Shown in pieces: positions 17,815 to 26,179 of a DNA stretch of 64,000 nucleotides. Position 1 is the first letter of the stretch. Every line of letters starts with the position of its first letter. The notes under the pieces are model-generated. The model worked only from the letters and a program-made list of their open reading frames with translations. It searched no databases and had not been told where the DNA came from. Made by a program: the position numbers and the translations under genes. This stretch comes from Lachnospiraceae bacterium (GTDB lineage: Bacteria; Bacillota; Clostridia; Lachnospirales; Lachnospiraceae), in NCBI GenBank assembly GCA_902363675.1, contig CABJAV010000001.1, forward strand, positions 248,001 to 312,000, in the 5' to 3' direction.

Positions 17815-19149
17815 TTACTGTGACTTTAATGCAATCCCAATTAATCGATCCGTCTGATCTGCCATAAAAAGAGGAATATTGAGCATATCCCCGTCCAGCT
17901 TCAGGTTATCCAGAGAAAACCGGATACGGAGTTTAACCTTATCAGGAAACAGCTCCTTGAATTTTTTCAGGCTTCTGCTTGTGGTATTTGCTTCTGATTT
18001 TACTTCGACAGGGAAGATGTCATTTTCCCTCTGAATCAGAAAATCAACCTCGTAAGGCGGGTTTGTCTGAGTCCAGTATCGAGGAGCCACTTCAAACTGC
18101 GGTATCAGCGTCTGCAGGACATAGTTTTCTGTCAGTGCCCCCTTGAATTCCGTAAAAAGCCGGTTTCCTTCACCGAAAACGGTAGGTGCGAGCTGGGAAA
18201 GCCTGCGCAACAGCCCGACATCCACCAGATAAATCTTAAAGGCTGACAGGTCATCGTAAGCTGCGATCGGAAGTCCCGGGGCAGAACTGCGGTAAACTTT
18301 GTGGACAAGTCTTGCGTCAACAAGCCATTGTAAGGCATCTTCGTATTCTCTGGCTCTTGCCCCGGGCTTTACGACTTTGTATATGAACTTTTTGTTCTCC
18401 CGGGCAAGCTGGGATGGGATTGATTTCCATACCATCGAAATTTTCGGGAATTTTTTTGTATCCGGATGTTTTGCAAAATCACGCTCGTATGCGTCAATGA
18501 TCCCCGAAAGAGAGTGCTGCATTGCCCCTGTGTCACGGTTCTGTGTCCACATCAATACCGGTTCCGGCATGCCGCCAGTTACATAGTACATTTTCAGCTT
18601 CTCATATAATGGATGAAAAAAAGCATCCGGTATAGGCTCAATGGTATCAACACTTTCCATATATTTTGCCAGATTTTCGTCACCGTTTGCAACGAGAAAT
18701 TCTGAGAAAGTCATTGGATCGATCTGCATAAAATCGACTTTCCCGACAGGAAATGATGACGGTTTGGCGAGTGCAATCCCGAGAAGCGACCCGGCACAGG
18801 CAATATGGTACTCCGGGGCATTCTCGCAAAAATACTTCATGGAATTGATTACTTTCGGGCAGTCCTGCACCTCATCGAAAATGATCAGTGTCTTCCCTGG
18901 GAGGATTTTCTCCCCGCTGGCAAGCATCAGATTCTGCAGGATACGGCTGACATCTTTGGTTGTTTCGAAGAATTGCTTGTAATCCTCATTCTCATCGAAG
19001 TTAAAATATGCTGTATTTTCGTAATATCTTCTTCCAAATTCTTTGAGTATCCATGTTTTTCCTACCTGACGGACACCTTTTAAAATCAATGGTTTCCGGT
19101 AAGGGGAGTCTTTCCATTTTAAAAGATCATTTATGATTTTTCGTTCCAT
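17815..19149 (-). CDS. AAA ATPase with DUF4143 domain
   Basis: A 444-residue protein of the AAA_14/DUF4143 group. It has Walker A LKGVRQVGKTWILKEF near residue 22, Walker B TLIIFDEVQDCPKVI near 90, an arginine-rich middle, and a C-terminal DUF4143 nuclease-like fold with YEVDFLIQRENDIFPVEVKSE near 380, a PD-(D/E)XK-like D...E.K pattern. The ATG at 19149 follows GGAGGG; an upstream TTG is not needed. These genes are common, often mobile, and of unknown role. A 26-bp palindrome lies upstream of the ribosome site. Confidence 0.88.
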   Translation of the reverse strand: MERKIINDLLKWKDSPYRKPLILKGVRQVGKTWILKEFGRRYYENTAYFNFDENEDYKQFFETTKDVSRILQNLMLASGEKILPGKTLIIFDEVQDCPKVINSMKYFCENAPEYHIACAGSLLGIALAKPSSFPVGKVDFMQIDPMTFSEFLVANGDENLAKYMESVDTIEPIPDAFFHPLYEKLKMYYVTGGMPEPVLMWTQNRDTGAMQHSLSGIIDAYERDFAKHPDTKKFPKISMVWKSIPSQLARENKKFIYKVVKPGARAREYEDALQWLVDARLVHKVYRSSAPGLPIAAYDDLSAFKIYLVDVGLLRRLSQLAPTVFGEGNRLFTEFKGALTENYVLQTLIPQFEVAPRYWTQTNPPYEVDFLIQRENDIFPVEVKSEANTTSRSLKKFKELFPDKVKLRIRFSLDNLKLDGDMLNIPLFMADQTDRLIGIALKSQ

Positions 19150-19161
19150 AAAACCCTCCAA

Positions 19162-19187
19162 TCACATAATTATTAATAATTATGTGA
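19162..19187. promoter_or_regulatory. 26-bp perfect palindrome upstream of the AAA ATPase gene
   Basis: TCACATAATTATT and its exact complement abut, giving a perfect 26-bp dyad centred on TTAA. Two TCACACTTTTAT repeats follow at about 19194 and 19227. It is a candidate operator for the minus-strand gene. Confidence 0.55.
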
Positions 19188-19372
19188 GAAATATCACACT
19201 TTTATACATTATTTTGTGATTTTTTCACACTTTTATTATAAATTGAAGCTTCCGGAAATGCAAGATGGGAAAAGGTATCCCGCACATTTTTCCTTTTCCA
19301 TAATATAATGAAATAAATTTCAATAATGAAAACCGCATAAAGTCAACTGTTCACAAAATCTTCACAAAAAAA

Positions 19373-19415
19373 TTAGCACTCACCTATTGACAGTGCTAAT
19401 AACTGGTGTTATAAC
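19373..19415 (+). promoter_or_regulatory. CIRCE operator and sigma-A promoter of left hsp20
   Basis: TTAGCACTC (19373-19381), nine bases, CAGTGCTAA (19391-19399) is a CIRCE element with one mismatch, the binding site of HrcA. TTGACA at 19387-19392 lies inside it, and TATAAC follows after 17 bp (19410-19415). The gene should be repressed by HrcA and induced by heat stress. A 140-base leader follows. Confidence 0.93.
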
Positions 19416-19555
19416 ATAGTCAGAACAAAGGAAGGGAACCAAAAGAGAACGAAAGGCTCGAAGGTTTCTGAAACATCCCGGTTCCAAAGAAACAAGGTAA
19501 ACAAGCATGAGATGCCCACAGAGTGTGGACGTAGAAAGAAAAGGAGAGATGACTT

Positions 19556-20023
19556 ATGTTAATGCCTAGTATTTTTGGAGAGAATTTATTTGATGACTGG
19601 TTTGATAGTTTTCCATTCTATGATATGGACAAAGAGATTAACAATACAGAGAAGAAGCTTTATGGCAAGAAAGCCAGCAGAATCATGAAGACCGATATCA
19701 AGGAGAAGAAAGACGGCTATGAATTGGTAGTTGATCTTCCAGGATTCAGCAAAGATGAAATTAAAGCATCTGTTGCAAACGGATATCTTACCATTAGCGC
19801 TGCAAAAGGTTTGGATAAGGATGAAAAAGAAAAAGACAGCGGTCACTACATCCGTAAGGAACGTTATGCAGGAGCTTGCGAGCGTAGCTTCTATGTTGGA
19901 GACAACGTTGAGCAGGAGGATGTCAAAGCGGAATTTAAGCATGGTATCCTGAAATTGTTCGTACCAAAGAAAGAAGCAAAGAAAGCAGTAGAAGAAAATA
20001 AATATATTGCCATTGAAGGATAA
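19556..20023 (+). CDS. hsp20: Hsp20/alpha-crystallin small heat-shock protein, left copy
   Basis: A 155-residue small heat-shock protein that holds unfolding proteins in the cytoplasm. The alpha-crystallin domain spans about residues 40-140 (KKDGYELVVDLPGFSKDEIKA, then GNVEQ-type loop and HGILKLFVPK with the G-x-L motif). AAGGAGAG precedes the ATG. It is controlled by a CIRCE promoter and closed by a terminator. The protein is identical to the copy at 48461-48928, about 29 kb away, with the mobile region between. Confidence 0.96.
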   Translation: MLMPSIFGENLFDDWFDSFPFYDMDKEINNTEKKLYGKKASRIMKTDIKEKKDGYELVVDLPGFSKDEIKASVANGYLTISAAKGLDKDEKEKDSGHYIRKERYAGACERSFYVGDNVEQEDVKAEFKHGILKLFVPKKEAKKAVEENKYIAIEG

Positions 20024-20036
20024 TGGATGATAAGGG

Positions 20037-20075
20037 TCCCCGGAGTGATGAAACTCCGGGGATTTTTTATTTTTT
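20037..20075 (+). terminator. Terminator of left hsp20
   Basis: CCCCGGAGT pairs with ACTCCGGGG, followed by ATTTTTTATTTTTT. Confidence 0.92.
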
Positions 20076-20105
20076 ATGTGAACCGTAAATTTGAATTGTA
20101 GCAAA

Positions 20106-20285
20106 AAATTGTCTGATATGAGTAGTGTAAGTTATAGATCGATTAAGCGATTTGAAACAACAGGACAAATTTCACTTTTGTCACTGACAAAGATTGCAAC
20201 AGCTCTGGGAGTTTCATATCAGGATATACAAGAGGTAATTAATGAAAGAAAATTTGGAAATGTATTTATAAGGGAAGGTACTTAG
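20106..20285 (+). pseudogene. XRE regulator fragment fused to the hsp20 repeat end
   Basis: Directly after the repeat end the frame reads KLSDMSSVSYRSIKRFETTG and LLSLTKIATALGV, the second half of an XRE helix-turn-helix. The first helices and start codon are missing, replaced by hsp20 repeat DNA. The junction shows the repeat end was joined into the middle of this gene. Confidence 0.72.
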
Positions 20286-20309
20286 GGAACAGTCTGAAGG
20301 AGTTTGGTT

Positions 20310-20665
20310 ATGGAAAGAAGAAATTTAACTTACGAGGAGAATAAGAAAGCAAATCTGCTGTGTGTTGTTTCGTTAGTTCTGATGTTTGCACCGTTATTGT
20401 TGTATTGTGTCGGACTTGAAATCGCAGATACATATCTGAATATAGATTTTACCGGATCTATTGCTGTTTTGATTATTGCATGTGGCATTGCACTGAATGC
20501 TGCTTGGGGTGTGGATTTTTACAAGAATTGTAAAAGACCATAAGGAAGACATTTTGCGTACCTATGTGATGAGTCTCGGACTTATGTATGGTATTTCAAA
20601 GCTGGGCTGTTTTTTGCAGGGTGTTGTCATGGAATCGCATATCATGGTGCCGGATATGTTTCCTA
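20310..20665 (+). pseudogene. Lgt-like membrane protein remnant with frameshift
   Basis: ATG 20310 follows GAAGGAG (20296-20302) and opens two hydrophobic segments over 77 codons. Past that stop, other frames carry KLGCF and then FFAGCCHGIAYHGAGYVSY, which resembles the conserved core of prolipoprotein diacylglyceryl transferase-like proteins. At least one frameshift separates the parts, and the group II intron sequence begins right after the match. I infer a decayed lgt-like gene interrupted by the intron. Confidence 0.5.
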
Positions 20666-21700
20666 TGGGTGAAAGTCCCTAATCCACCCTAGTAGTGGGA
20701 AGGATATAGCCAAGACCAAGGGTGTCCTATTCATAGAGTTGCTATGATTAACGTGAGGGGAATCTGAAGGAAGGTGGAGACAAATCTCTGGTCTGACGAA
20801 CAGAAATTACATCAGGCTACAGTTAAGGATAAGGTTGCATGACAAACTAAAGTCCAATAACTACTCGGAATTAACAGTAGTAAATGTGGCAGATATATGG
20901 AGAGAAAGAAACGTGTGGTACCAAGGGAGGTCTCGTCAGCGGATGAAAACAGAGTATGAAATCCGTCAGTAACAACGAATGGCGAGAAGTCAGCAGAAGC
21001 CATAGTAAACCAGTGGTTGCAAACACTGGCGAAGGGCTGAACTTTAGGAGACACAAGCAATGAATGTAACTGAAAGTAGATTTAAGAACAGACAACTTCA
21101 TATGGAAGACTATCTGCAAATGGTATCTGCGGAACAGAAAGAGTATGCAGAAGTGTTCGACTACTCTAAGATTGCTGAAAAGAGCGGTGTCATCACAGAC
21201 TATTGGACGAACAATCTTTTGGATTTGATTTTGCGAAAAGGCAATCTAAACAATGCCTATAAACAAGTCAAGAAAAACAAAGGAAAAGGTGGAATCGATG
21301 GTATGCAGGTGGATGAACTTCTGCCCTTCCTTAGAGAAAACCAAGATTCCTTAATCCAAGAGATAAGGGAAGGAAAGTATAAGCCTAACCCAGTTCGAAG
21401 GGTAGAAATACCCAAGGAAACAAAAGGCGAATTTCGAAAGTTAGGAGTTCCTACTGTTGTTGATAGAGTTATTCAACAGGCAATAGCACAGGAATTATCG
21501 CCAATCTATGAGGAGCAATTCTCAGAAAATAGTTTCGGTTTCAGACCAAAGCGAGGAGCACACGATGCTCTCAGACAATGCCAAAAGAACGTAAATGATG
21601 GCTATGTATATGTGGTAGATATGGACTTGGAAAAGTTCTTCGACACAGTATGCCAGAATAAGCTGATAGAAGTATTGTCAAGAACCATCAAAGATCTATA
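20665..21700 (+). mobile_element. Group II intron, 5' fragment
   Basis: About 390 bases of structured non-coding DNA starting around GGGTGAAAGTCCC lead into a reverse-transcriptase frame at 21060, the layout of a bacterial group II intron. The reverse transcriptase breaks off near 21695 and domains V and VI are absent, so it cannot splice. The exact 5' boundary is uncertain by tens of bases. Confidence 0.75.
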
Positions 21701-21719
21701 CTATTCTGCTTACAATTAG
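21060..21719 (+). pseudogene. Group II intron reverse transcriptase/maturase, truncated
   Basis: The first 210 residues of an intron-encoded reverse transcriptase: KGKGGIDGMQVDEL near residue 80, KPNPVRRVEIPK, RKLGVPTVVDRVIQQAIAQ and FSENSFGFRPKRGAHDAL, ending in VVDMDLEKFFDTV. The catalytic YADD block, maturase and DNA-binding domains are missing. The last residues before the stop are unrelated sequence. Intact relatives are about 420-600 residues. Confidence 0.88.
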
Positions 21720-21720
21720 A

Positions 21721-21750
21721 TTGACAAAATAAGAATCCCTCTCATATAAT
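21721..21750 (+). promoter_or_regulatory. Promoter of response regulator gene (module A)
   Basis: TTGACA (21721-21726), 18 bp, TATAAT (21745-21750), about 75 bp before the response regulator ATG and just beyond the intron fragment. Confidence 0.75.
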
Positions 21751-21826
21751 TGGTTGCAATGGTATTGAGGAAATACAACCTTAAATGTATAATGGGAAAG
21801 TAGCATTGCAGGAATGAGGTAGGCTA

Positions 21827-22513
21827 ATGAATAAAATATTGATTATTGAAGATGATTTAGAAATAAATGCGTTATTGGCTGATTTTCTAAAAGAAAAAGG
21901 ATATGCTGTGCATTGCCAATATGATGGACTTCATGTTCTGGATTTTTTGAATAAAGAAAAAATTGATTTGATTATACTTGATATTATGCTTCCTTATCGG
22001 AGTGGTGATATTATTTTATCTGATGTACGCAAGAAATTTACGATACCTGTTATTATTATTTCAGCGAAAGAAACTACACAAAATAAAATCGACTTGCTTC
22101 GTCTGGGAGCAGACGATTATATCACAAAACCTTTTGATATGGAAGAAGTGCTTGCCAGAATTGAAAGTAATCTGCGAAGAGTACAATTTCAAAATAGCCA
22201 GACAGAATGTTTGCAATATAACAATCTGACTTTAGACCTAGAGAAAAATACAGCATTTTTGAATGGAATAGAATTATCCTTAACCGCTAAAGAATTTGGC
22301 ATTTTAGAATTGTTGATGAAATATCCAGATAAAGTATTTTCAAAATCGAATCTTTTTCAAAGTGTTTGGGATACAGAATATATTGCTGAAGATAATACAC
22401 TTAATGTTCATATCAGTAATTTACGCAATAAATTAAAAGCGATATGCTTTGATACAGAATTTATTGATACTGTTTGGGGCATTGGCTACCGCCTACATAA
22501 AGCTAAGGATTAA
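21827..22513 (+). CDS. OmpR-family response regulator (module A)
   Basis: A 228-residue regulator. The receiver domain (1-118) has the acidic pocket IIEDDLEINAL, phospho-acceptor Asp in LIILDIMLP near residue 51 and the Lys in YITKPFD near 103. A winged-helix output domain follows (ELSLTAKEFGILELL, then TVWGIGYRL). It pairs with the histidine kinase at 24989, with the ABC genes between them. It has its own promoter and a terminator behind it, so it is made separately from the transporter operon it probably activates. Confidence 0.95.
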   Translation: MNKILIIEDDLEINALLADFLKEKGYAVHCQYDGLHVLDFLNKEKIDLIILDIMLPYRSGDIILSDVRKKFTIPVIIISAKETTQNKIDLLRLGADDYITKPFDMEEVLARIESNLRRVQFQNSQTECLQYNNLTLDLEKNTAFLNGIELSLTAKEFGILELLMKYPDKVFSKSNLFQSVWDTEYIAEDNTLNVHISNLRNKLKAICFDTEFIDTVWGIGYRLHKAKD

Positions 22514-22537
22514 ACGTTCCTTAGCTTTATTATTTTT
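22500..22537 (+). terminator. Terminator between response regulator and ABC operon (module A)
   Basis: AAGCTAAGGA (22500-22509) pairs with TCCTTAGCTT (22518-22527); TATTATTTTTTT follows. It overlaps the regulator's stop codon. Confidence 0.85.
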
Positions 22538-22614
22538 TTAACTTTTCTCATTACGATTTAAGAAATTCTTTAAAATTGCCCATTATACTGGTTTAAGTAA
22601 AGGAGGTTTGGAAT

Positions 22615-23553
22615 ATGAGTTCAATTATTTTAGAAGCAAAGTCTTTAACCAAAGAATATAAACAAACATTAGCATTAGACCACATAAATTTACAAATAAA
22701 AAAAGGAAAAATTTATGGATTTATTGGTCAAAACGGAGCAGGTAAGACTACTTTTTTAAGATTAGTCACAGGGCTTGCGTTTCCAACAAGTGGTACACTT
22801 TCTTTATGGGGAAATTCTGGAACAGAAGAATTGCAGAAACAGCGTAAACGAATTGGAAGTATGATTGAAACGCCTGCTCTATTCCCGTCAATGACTGCCT
22901 ATCAAAATATGGAAGTACAGCGTATTCAACGAGGCATACCAGATAAATCAGTTATTAAAAGGACATTAGATATGGTTGGATTGCAAGATACAGGTAAAAA
23001 GAGTGTCCGCAATTTTTCATTAGGTATGCGTCAACGATTGGGGATAGCGATTGCACTTTTAAATACACCAGAACTATTGATTTTAGACGAGCCTATCAAT
23101 GGTCTTGACCCTGCTGGAATTGTAGAAATCAGAAATTTATTAAAAATTTTGAATAAAGAATATGGTATGACCATTTTGGTTTCAAGCCATATCTTAGAAG
23201 AATTGTATCAAACAGCATCAGAATTTATTCTGATTGACCATGGAAAAATTATAGAAGAGATTTCTGATTATGAATTAAATGAACGGTGTAAACGACATAT
23301 AGCAATTAAAACAACAGATGTTCAGAAAACGGTTCTGGTTTTGGAAGAGAATCTTCATACAGATAACTTTAAACTAATGCCAGATGGCATAATTCGTTTG
23401 TATGATTATTTGAATGATTTAGAGACAGTTGCGTCTGCTTTGGCAGAATCGCACATTCTTGTAACAGGACTTTCTGTATCTGGCGATACTTTGGAGGACT
23501 ATTTTTTGAGCAAAATAGGAGGAACAAAAGATGTCAAATCTCCTAAAAACTGA
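22615..23553 (+). CDS. ABC transporter ATPase, lantibiotic-immunity/BcrA type (module A)
   Basis: A 312-residue ATPase with Walker A GQNGAGKTTFLR near residue 40, signature FSLGMRQRLGIAIAL near 137, Walker B LLILDEPINGLDP and the H-loop SSHILEEL. The C-terminal extension of about 90 residues is usual in BcrA/NisF-like ATPases that clear peptide antibiotics from the membrane. AAAGGAGG precedes the ATG. The 3' end overlaps the first permease by 23 bp. It leads the operon ATPase-permease-permease-kinase. Confidence 0.93.
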   Translation: MSSIILEAKSLTKEYKQTLALDHINLQIKKGKIYGFIGQNGAGKTTFLRLVTGLAFPTSGTLSLWGNSGTEELQKQRKRIGSMIETPALFPSMTAYQNMEVQRIQRGIPDKSVIKRTLDMVGLQDTGKKSVRNFSLGMRQRLGIAIALLNTPELLILDEPINGLDPAGIVEIRNLLKILNKEYGMTILVSSHILEELYQTASEFILIDHGKIIEEISDYELNERCKRHIAIKTTDVQKTVLVLEENLHTDNFKLMPDGIIRLYDYLNDLETVASALAESHILVTGLSVSGDTLEDYFLSKIGGTKDVKSPKN

Positions 23554-24226
23554 GTTATATAAGTTGTTTCACAGTTGGTATTTTTGGGGAATTGGAATAT
23601 TCAATATCCTTTTAAGTAGCATATTGCTGTTAGATAGTAAAGAACGCTCTTCAAACTTAATTATGGCATCATTATACAATATTCCGTTACTCTATTTTTT
23701 GATTATAGTGTTTATAGCATTGTTCATTGGAAGTGATTTTAGTGGAAGAACTTTAAATACTTATATTACTGCCGGACATAAAAGAAGTTCTATATTTAGA
23801 GTAAAGTTAATTGTATCTCAAATAGGTTGTATTATCATTCTGGTATTTCCATTATTTGTACATGGAATTATTAGTCAATTTTATATTGGAGAAAAACTTT
23901 TTTGGAATGATAGCACATATACTATGGTTTTACAAACTCTGTTTGCCATGATAACACTGTGTGCATTACCGATGTTTTTTGCTTTTATTTTTCGTGATAT
24001 GGGGAAAACACTGACAGTTTCAATGGTTTTATTTTTTGTTATGATTTTTTTGCTGAATAGTGAATCTGCACAAATAATCAGCAGAATAATACCAATGGGA
24101 CAACTTAGGTTAATTTCATTGCAAAAGGTCTATTCGACAAACTTTTGCTTGTTTGTAGATTTTTTATGGAATTTTATTTTATATTTCATTGCAGGTAGTG
24201 CTTTTTTACATACAGACTTGAAATAA
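23531..24226 (+). CDS. ABC-2 type permease, lantibiotic-immunity type (module A, first)
   Basis: A 231-residue protein with about six hydrophobic segments and the N-terminal signature LLKTELYKLFHSWYFWG seen in MutE/EpiE and BcrB-like permeases. GSDFSGRTLNTYITAGHKRS near residue 68 matches the conserved cytoplasmic loop of this family. Overlaps the ATPase gene. It would sit in the membrane as half of the channel. Confidence 0.88.
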   Translation: MSNLLKTELYKLFHSWYFWGIGIFNILLSSILLLDSKERSSNLIMASLYNIPLLYFLIIVFIALFIGSDFSGRTLNTYITAGHKRSSIFRVKLIVSQIGCIIILVFPLFVHGIISQFYIGEKLFWNDSTYTMVLQTLFAMITLCALPMFFAFIFRDMGKTLTVSMVLFFVMIFLLNSESAQIISRIIPMGQLRLISLQKVYSTNFCLFVDFLWNFILYFIAGSAFLHTDLK

Positions 24227-24241
24227 CCGGAGGTGTTTTTT

Positions 24242-24979
24242 ATGGATAAATTATTAAAATTGGAAAAATATCAGTTGTTACATAATTCTATTTACTGGTG
24301 TGGTATGATTGGAATATTTATTTTAGGATTTTTTACAGCAGATACTTATGTTACAGAGGTCATGGGACCGACAGAAGAAATTGCTTCTTCTCTTGCTGAT
24401 ATTTTTAATGGAATGGTGTATGATTCTACGTTTCTTCTTATCATCATGTCGGCTATACTTGCATTGATTTTAGGACAGGAATTTTCTAAGAGAACAATAA
24501 ACTTAGAGGTCAGTGCCGGACATTCCAGAAAACAAATTTTTACAAGTAAAATAATATCGTATTTAATTGCTTTTAATCTTATGGCTCTTGTCTATCCAGT
24601 TTCAGGGTGCATAAGGGAATTTGGACGCTTTGGTGTTGCAGACGTGGGAATGTTTTTTTACAATATTATAAAAGCAATCATTTATTCTTGTCTGCTTAAT
24701 AGTGCGATATTTCTAATTGCAATACTTATTTGTTGCTATTTACAGGATGCTGTAAAAGCAACCTCGGTTACAGCAATTATTATTTTTGGTCTTAGCTTAT
24801 ATCTTGGCTATGGAATGATGTTGAGATTACCAGTCGGTTTTTTACCTACTTATCAAATCAGAATCGTTGTCAGCATGAAAACCTTTTTTCAACCGATAGC
24901 TATTTTAGTAGGATGTATATGGTCTGGTATATTGGTATTGCTTTCGTGGATAAAATTTTGTAAATGTGATTTTAAATAG
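24242..24979 (+). CDS. ABC-2 type permease, lantibiotic-immunity type (module A, second)
   Basis: A 245-residue protein with about six hydrophobic segments and the loop GQEFSKRTINLEVSAGHSRKQIF near residue 78, parallel to the loop in the first permease. ATG 24242 follows GGAGGT at the right distance; an upstream GTG overlaps that ribosome site. Probably the second channel subunit. Confidence 0.88.
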   Translation: MDKLLKLEKYQLLHNSIYWCGMIGIFILGFFTADTYVTEVMGPTEEIASSLADIFNGMVYDSTFLLIIMSAILALILGQEFSKRTINLEVSAGHSRKQIFTSKIISYLIAFNLMALVYPVSGCIREFGRFGVADVGMFFYNIIKAIIYSCLLNSAIFLIAILICCYLQDAVKATSVTAIIIFGLSLYLGYGMMLRLPVGFLPTYQIRIVVSMKTFFQPIAILVGCIWSGILVLLSWIKFCKCDFK

Positions 24980-24988
24980 GTGGAGAAA

Positions 24989-25888
24989 ATGTCTAACATA
25001 GAATGGATTTTAATTATCATAACAATATTTTTAGTAATATTGCTATTTCGATATATTCAATTAAAAAAACAAATCCGTAATCTTGCGGATCAAGTTAATG
25101 AATTGAATTCTGGAAATTCACAGCAGATGTTAGACATTTCGTTGATTGATAAAGATTTAGAAAGACTGGCTGGTATGTTGAATCAATATAATATCAGACA
25201 ACGACAGGCTGTTGCAGGCGTATTACGCAATGAAGAGTATTTAAAAGAATCTGTTGCTAATATATCACATGATTTGCGTACACCTCTTACAGTCATTCTT
25301 GGTCATTTACAATTATTGCAAAAAGAAAATTTGGAATCCAGTCAAGCACAGCGTGTAAAAGTGATTTTTAGCAAAGCCGAAAAAATGAAAGAATTGGTAG
25401 AAACATTCTATGACCTTTCTATTTTGGAGGAACAGCAGACAGTTCCAGAAAAAGAAAAGTTTAATATATCTAATATGTTAATAAATTTAATTACGGAAAA
25501 TGCCGTTGCATTAGAAAAGGAGAATATTTTACCCGAAATAAATCTCCCAGATTATTCAATATACGTATATTCTGATAAAAATATGGTAGAACGAATTTTA
25601 CAAAATCTGTTGACAAATGCAATTAAGTATTCTGTTGGAACGATAAAAATAACACTTATGGAGAAAGAAAATAATAATATTATATTTACCATTGAAAATC
25701 CAATGAGTGACAGTTCAGAAATTGATTGCAATCGACTTTTTGACCGTTTTTATACAGGCGATAAATCAAGACATAATGGAAGTACAGGATTGGGACTTGC
25801 GGTAGTAAAAACACTTGTTGCCATTCTTGGCGGAAATATTGTTGCAAAAGTACATGCCAATAGCCTTATTATTACTCTTGAATTATAA
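24989..25888 (+). CDS. Sensor histidine kinase (module A)
   Basis: A 299-residue kinase. One N-terminal membrane helix (residues 4-22) and a short linker lead to the H-box NISHDLRTPLTVILGHL near residue 94, N-box LLTNAIKYS near 210 and G-box GSTGLGLAVVKTL near 262. It lacks a large outside sensor domain, as in intramembrane-sensing kinases tied to peptide-antibiotic ABC pumps. ATG 24989 follows AGGTGGAG. Being last in the ABC operon, its level rises with the pump. Confidence 0.93.
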   Translation: MSNIEWILIIITIFLVILLFRYIQLKKQIRNLADQVNELNSGNSQQMLDISLIDKDLERLAGMLNQYNIRQRQAVAGVLRNEEYLKESVANISHDLRTPLTVILGHLQLLQKENLESSQAQRVKVIFSKAEKMKELVETFYDLSILEEQQTVPEKEKFNISNMLINLITENAVALEKENILPEINLPDYSIYVYSDKNMVERILQNLLTNAIKYSVGTIKITLMEKENNNIIFTIENPMSDSSEIDCNRLFDRFYTGDKSRHNGSTGLGLAVVKTLVAILGGNIVAKVHANSLIITLEL

Positions 25889-25945
25889 AGTATTGAAGAT
25901 ATATTCGTATGATAATTCATTGAAGAGTGGACATCAAAATGTAAA

Positions 25946-25988
25946 GTCAATAGTTTGTAAAGTCTAGTTACAAACTATTGGCTTTTTT
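25946..25988 (+). terminator. Terminator of module A operon
   Basis: GTCAATAGTTTGTAA (25946-25960) pairs with TTACAAACTATTGGC (25968-25982), then T6. Confidence 0.93.
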
Positions 25989-26035
25989 CATTACTGTGTA
26001 ACAAGTAAATTTACGATAGAAAGCGTAGCAATTAG

Positions 26036-26066
26036 TTGACACCAAAAATAAAAAAATTGGTGTCAA
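26036..26066. repeat. Inverted repeat just outside the ICE left end
   Basis: TTGACACCAA (26036-26045) and TTGGTGTCAA (26057-26066) are perfect complements around an A-rich loop. It lies about 25 bp outside the proposed left end of the conjugative element; the role is unknown. Confidence 0.6.
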
Positions 26067-26103
26067 ATCAAGAAAAAGTGATGATTATAAGGAAGAAAAA
26101 GTG

Positions 26104-26140
26104 TTGCAAACCCCGTAAATGTGAGGGTTTGGTAAGGATG
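26104..26140 (+). repeat. ICE left terminal inverted repeat (recombinase site)
   Basis: Reading inward: TTGCAAACC, 12 bases, then GGGTTTGGTAAGGATG. The right end reads TTGCAAACC, 12 bases, GGCTTTGATAAGGATG on the other strand, with the same spacing and 14 of 16 matches in the second block. Each end also has a small internal dyad. Confidence 0.82.
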
Positions 26141-26179
26141 TTTTTAAGATTTAGGTTTTGCGGTATAGTATGTGGCGTA

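Larger units (their letters stand above)
19364..20105 (+). repeat. Left copy of ~745-bp direct repeat (hsp20 unit)
   Basis: From the A-tract before CIRCE to GTAGCAAAAAA after the terminator, this matches 48267-49014 in the same orientation. I count six substitutions: four in the promoter/leader, one silent in the gene and one before the terminator. Both copies keep promoter, gene and terminator. Confidence 0.95.
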
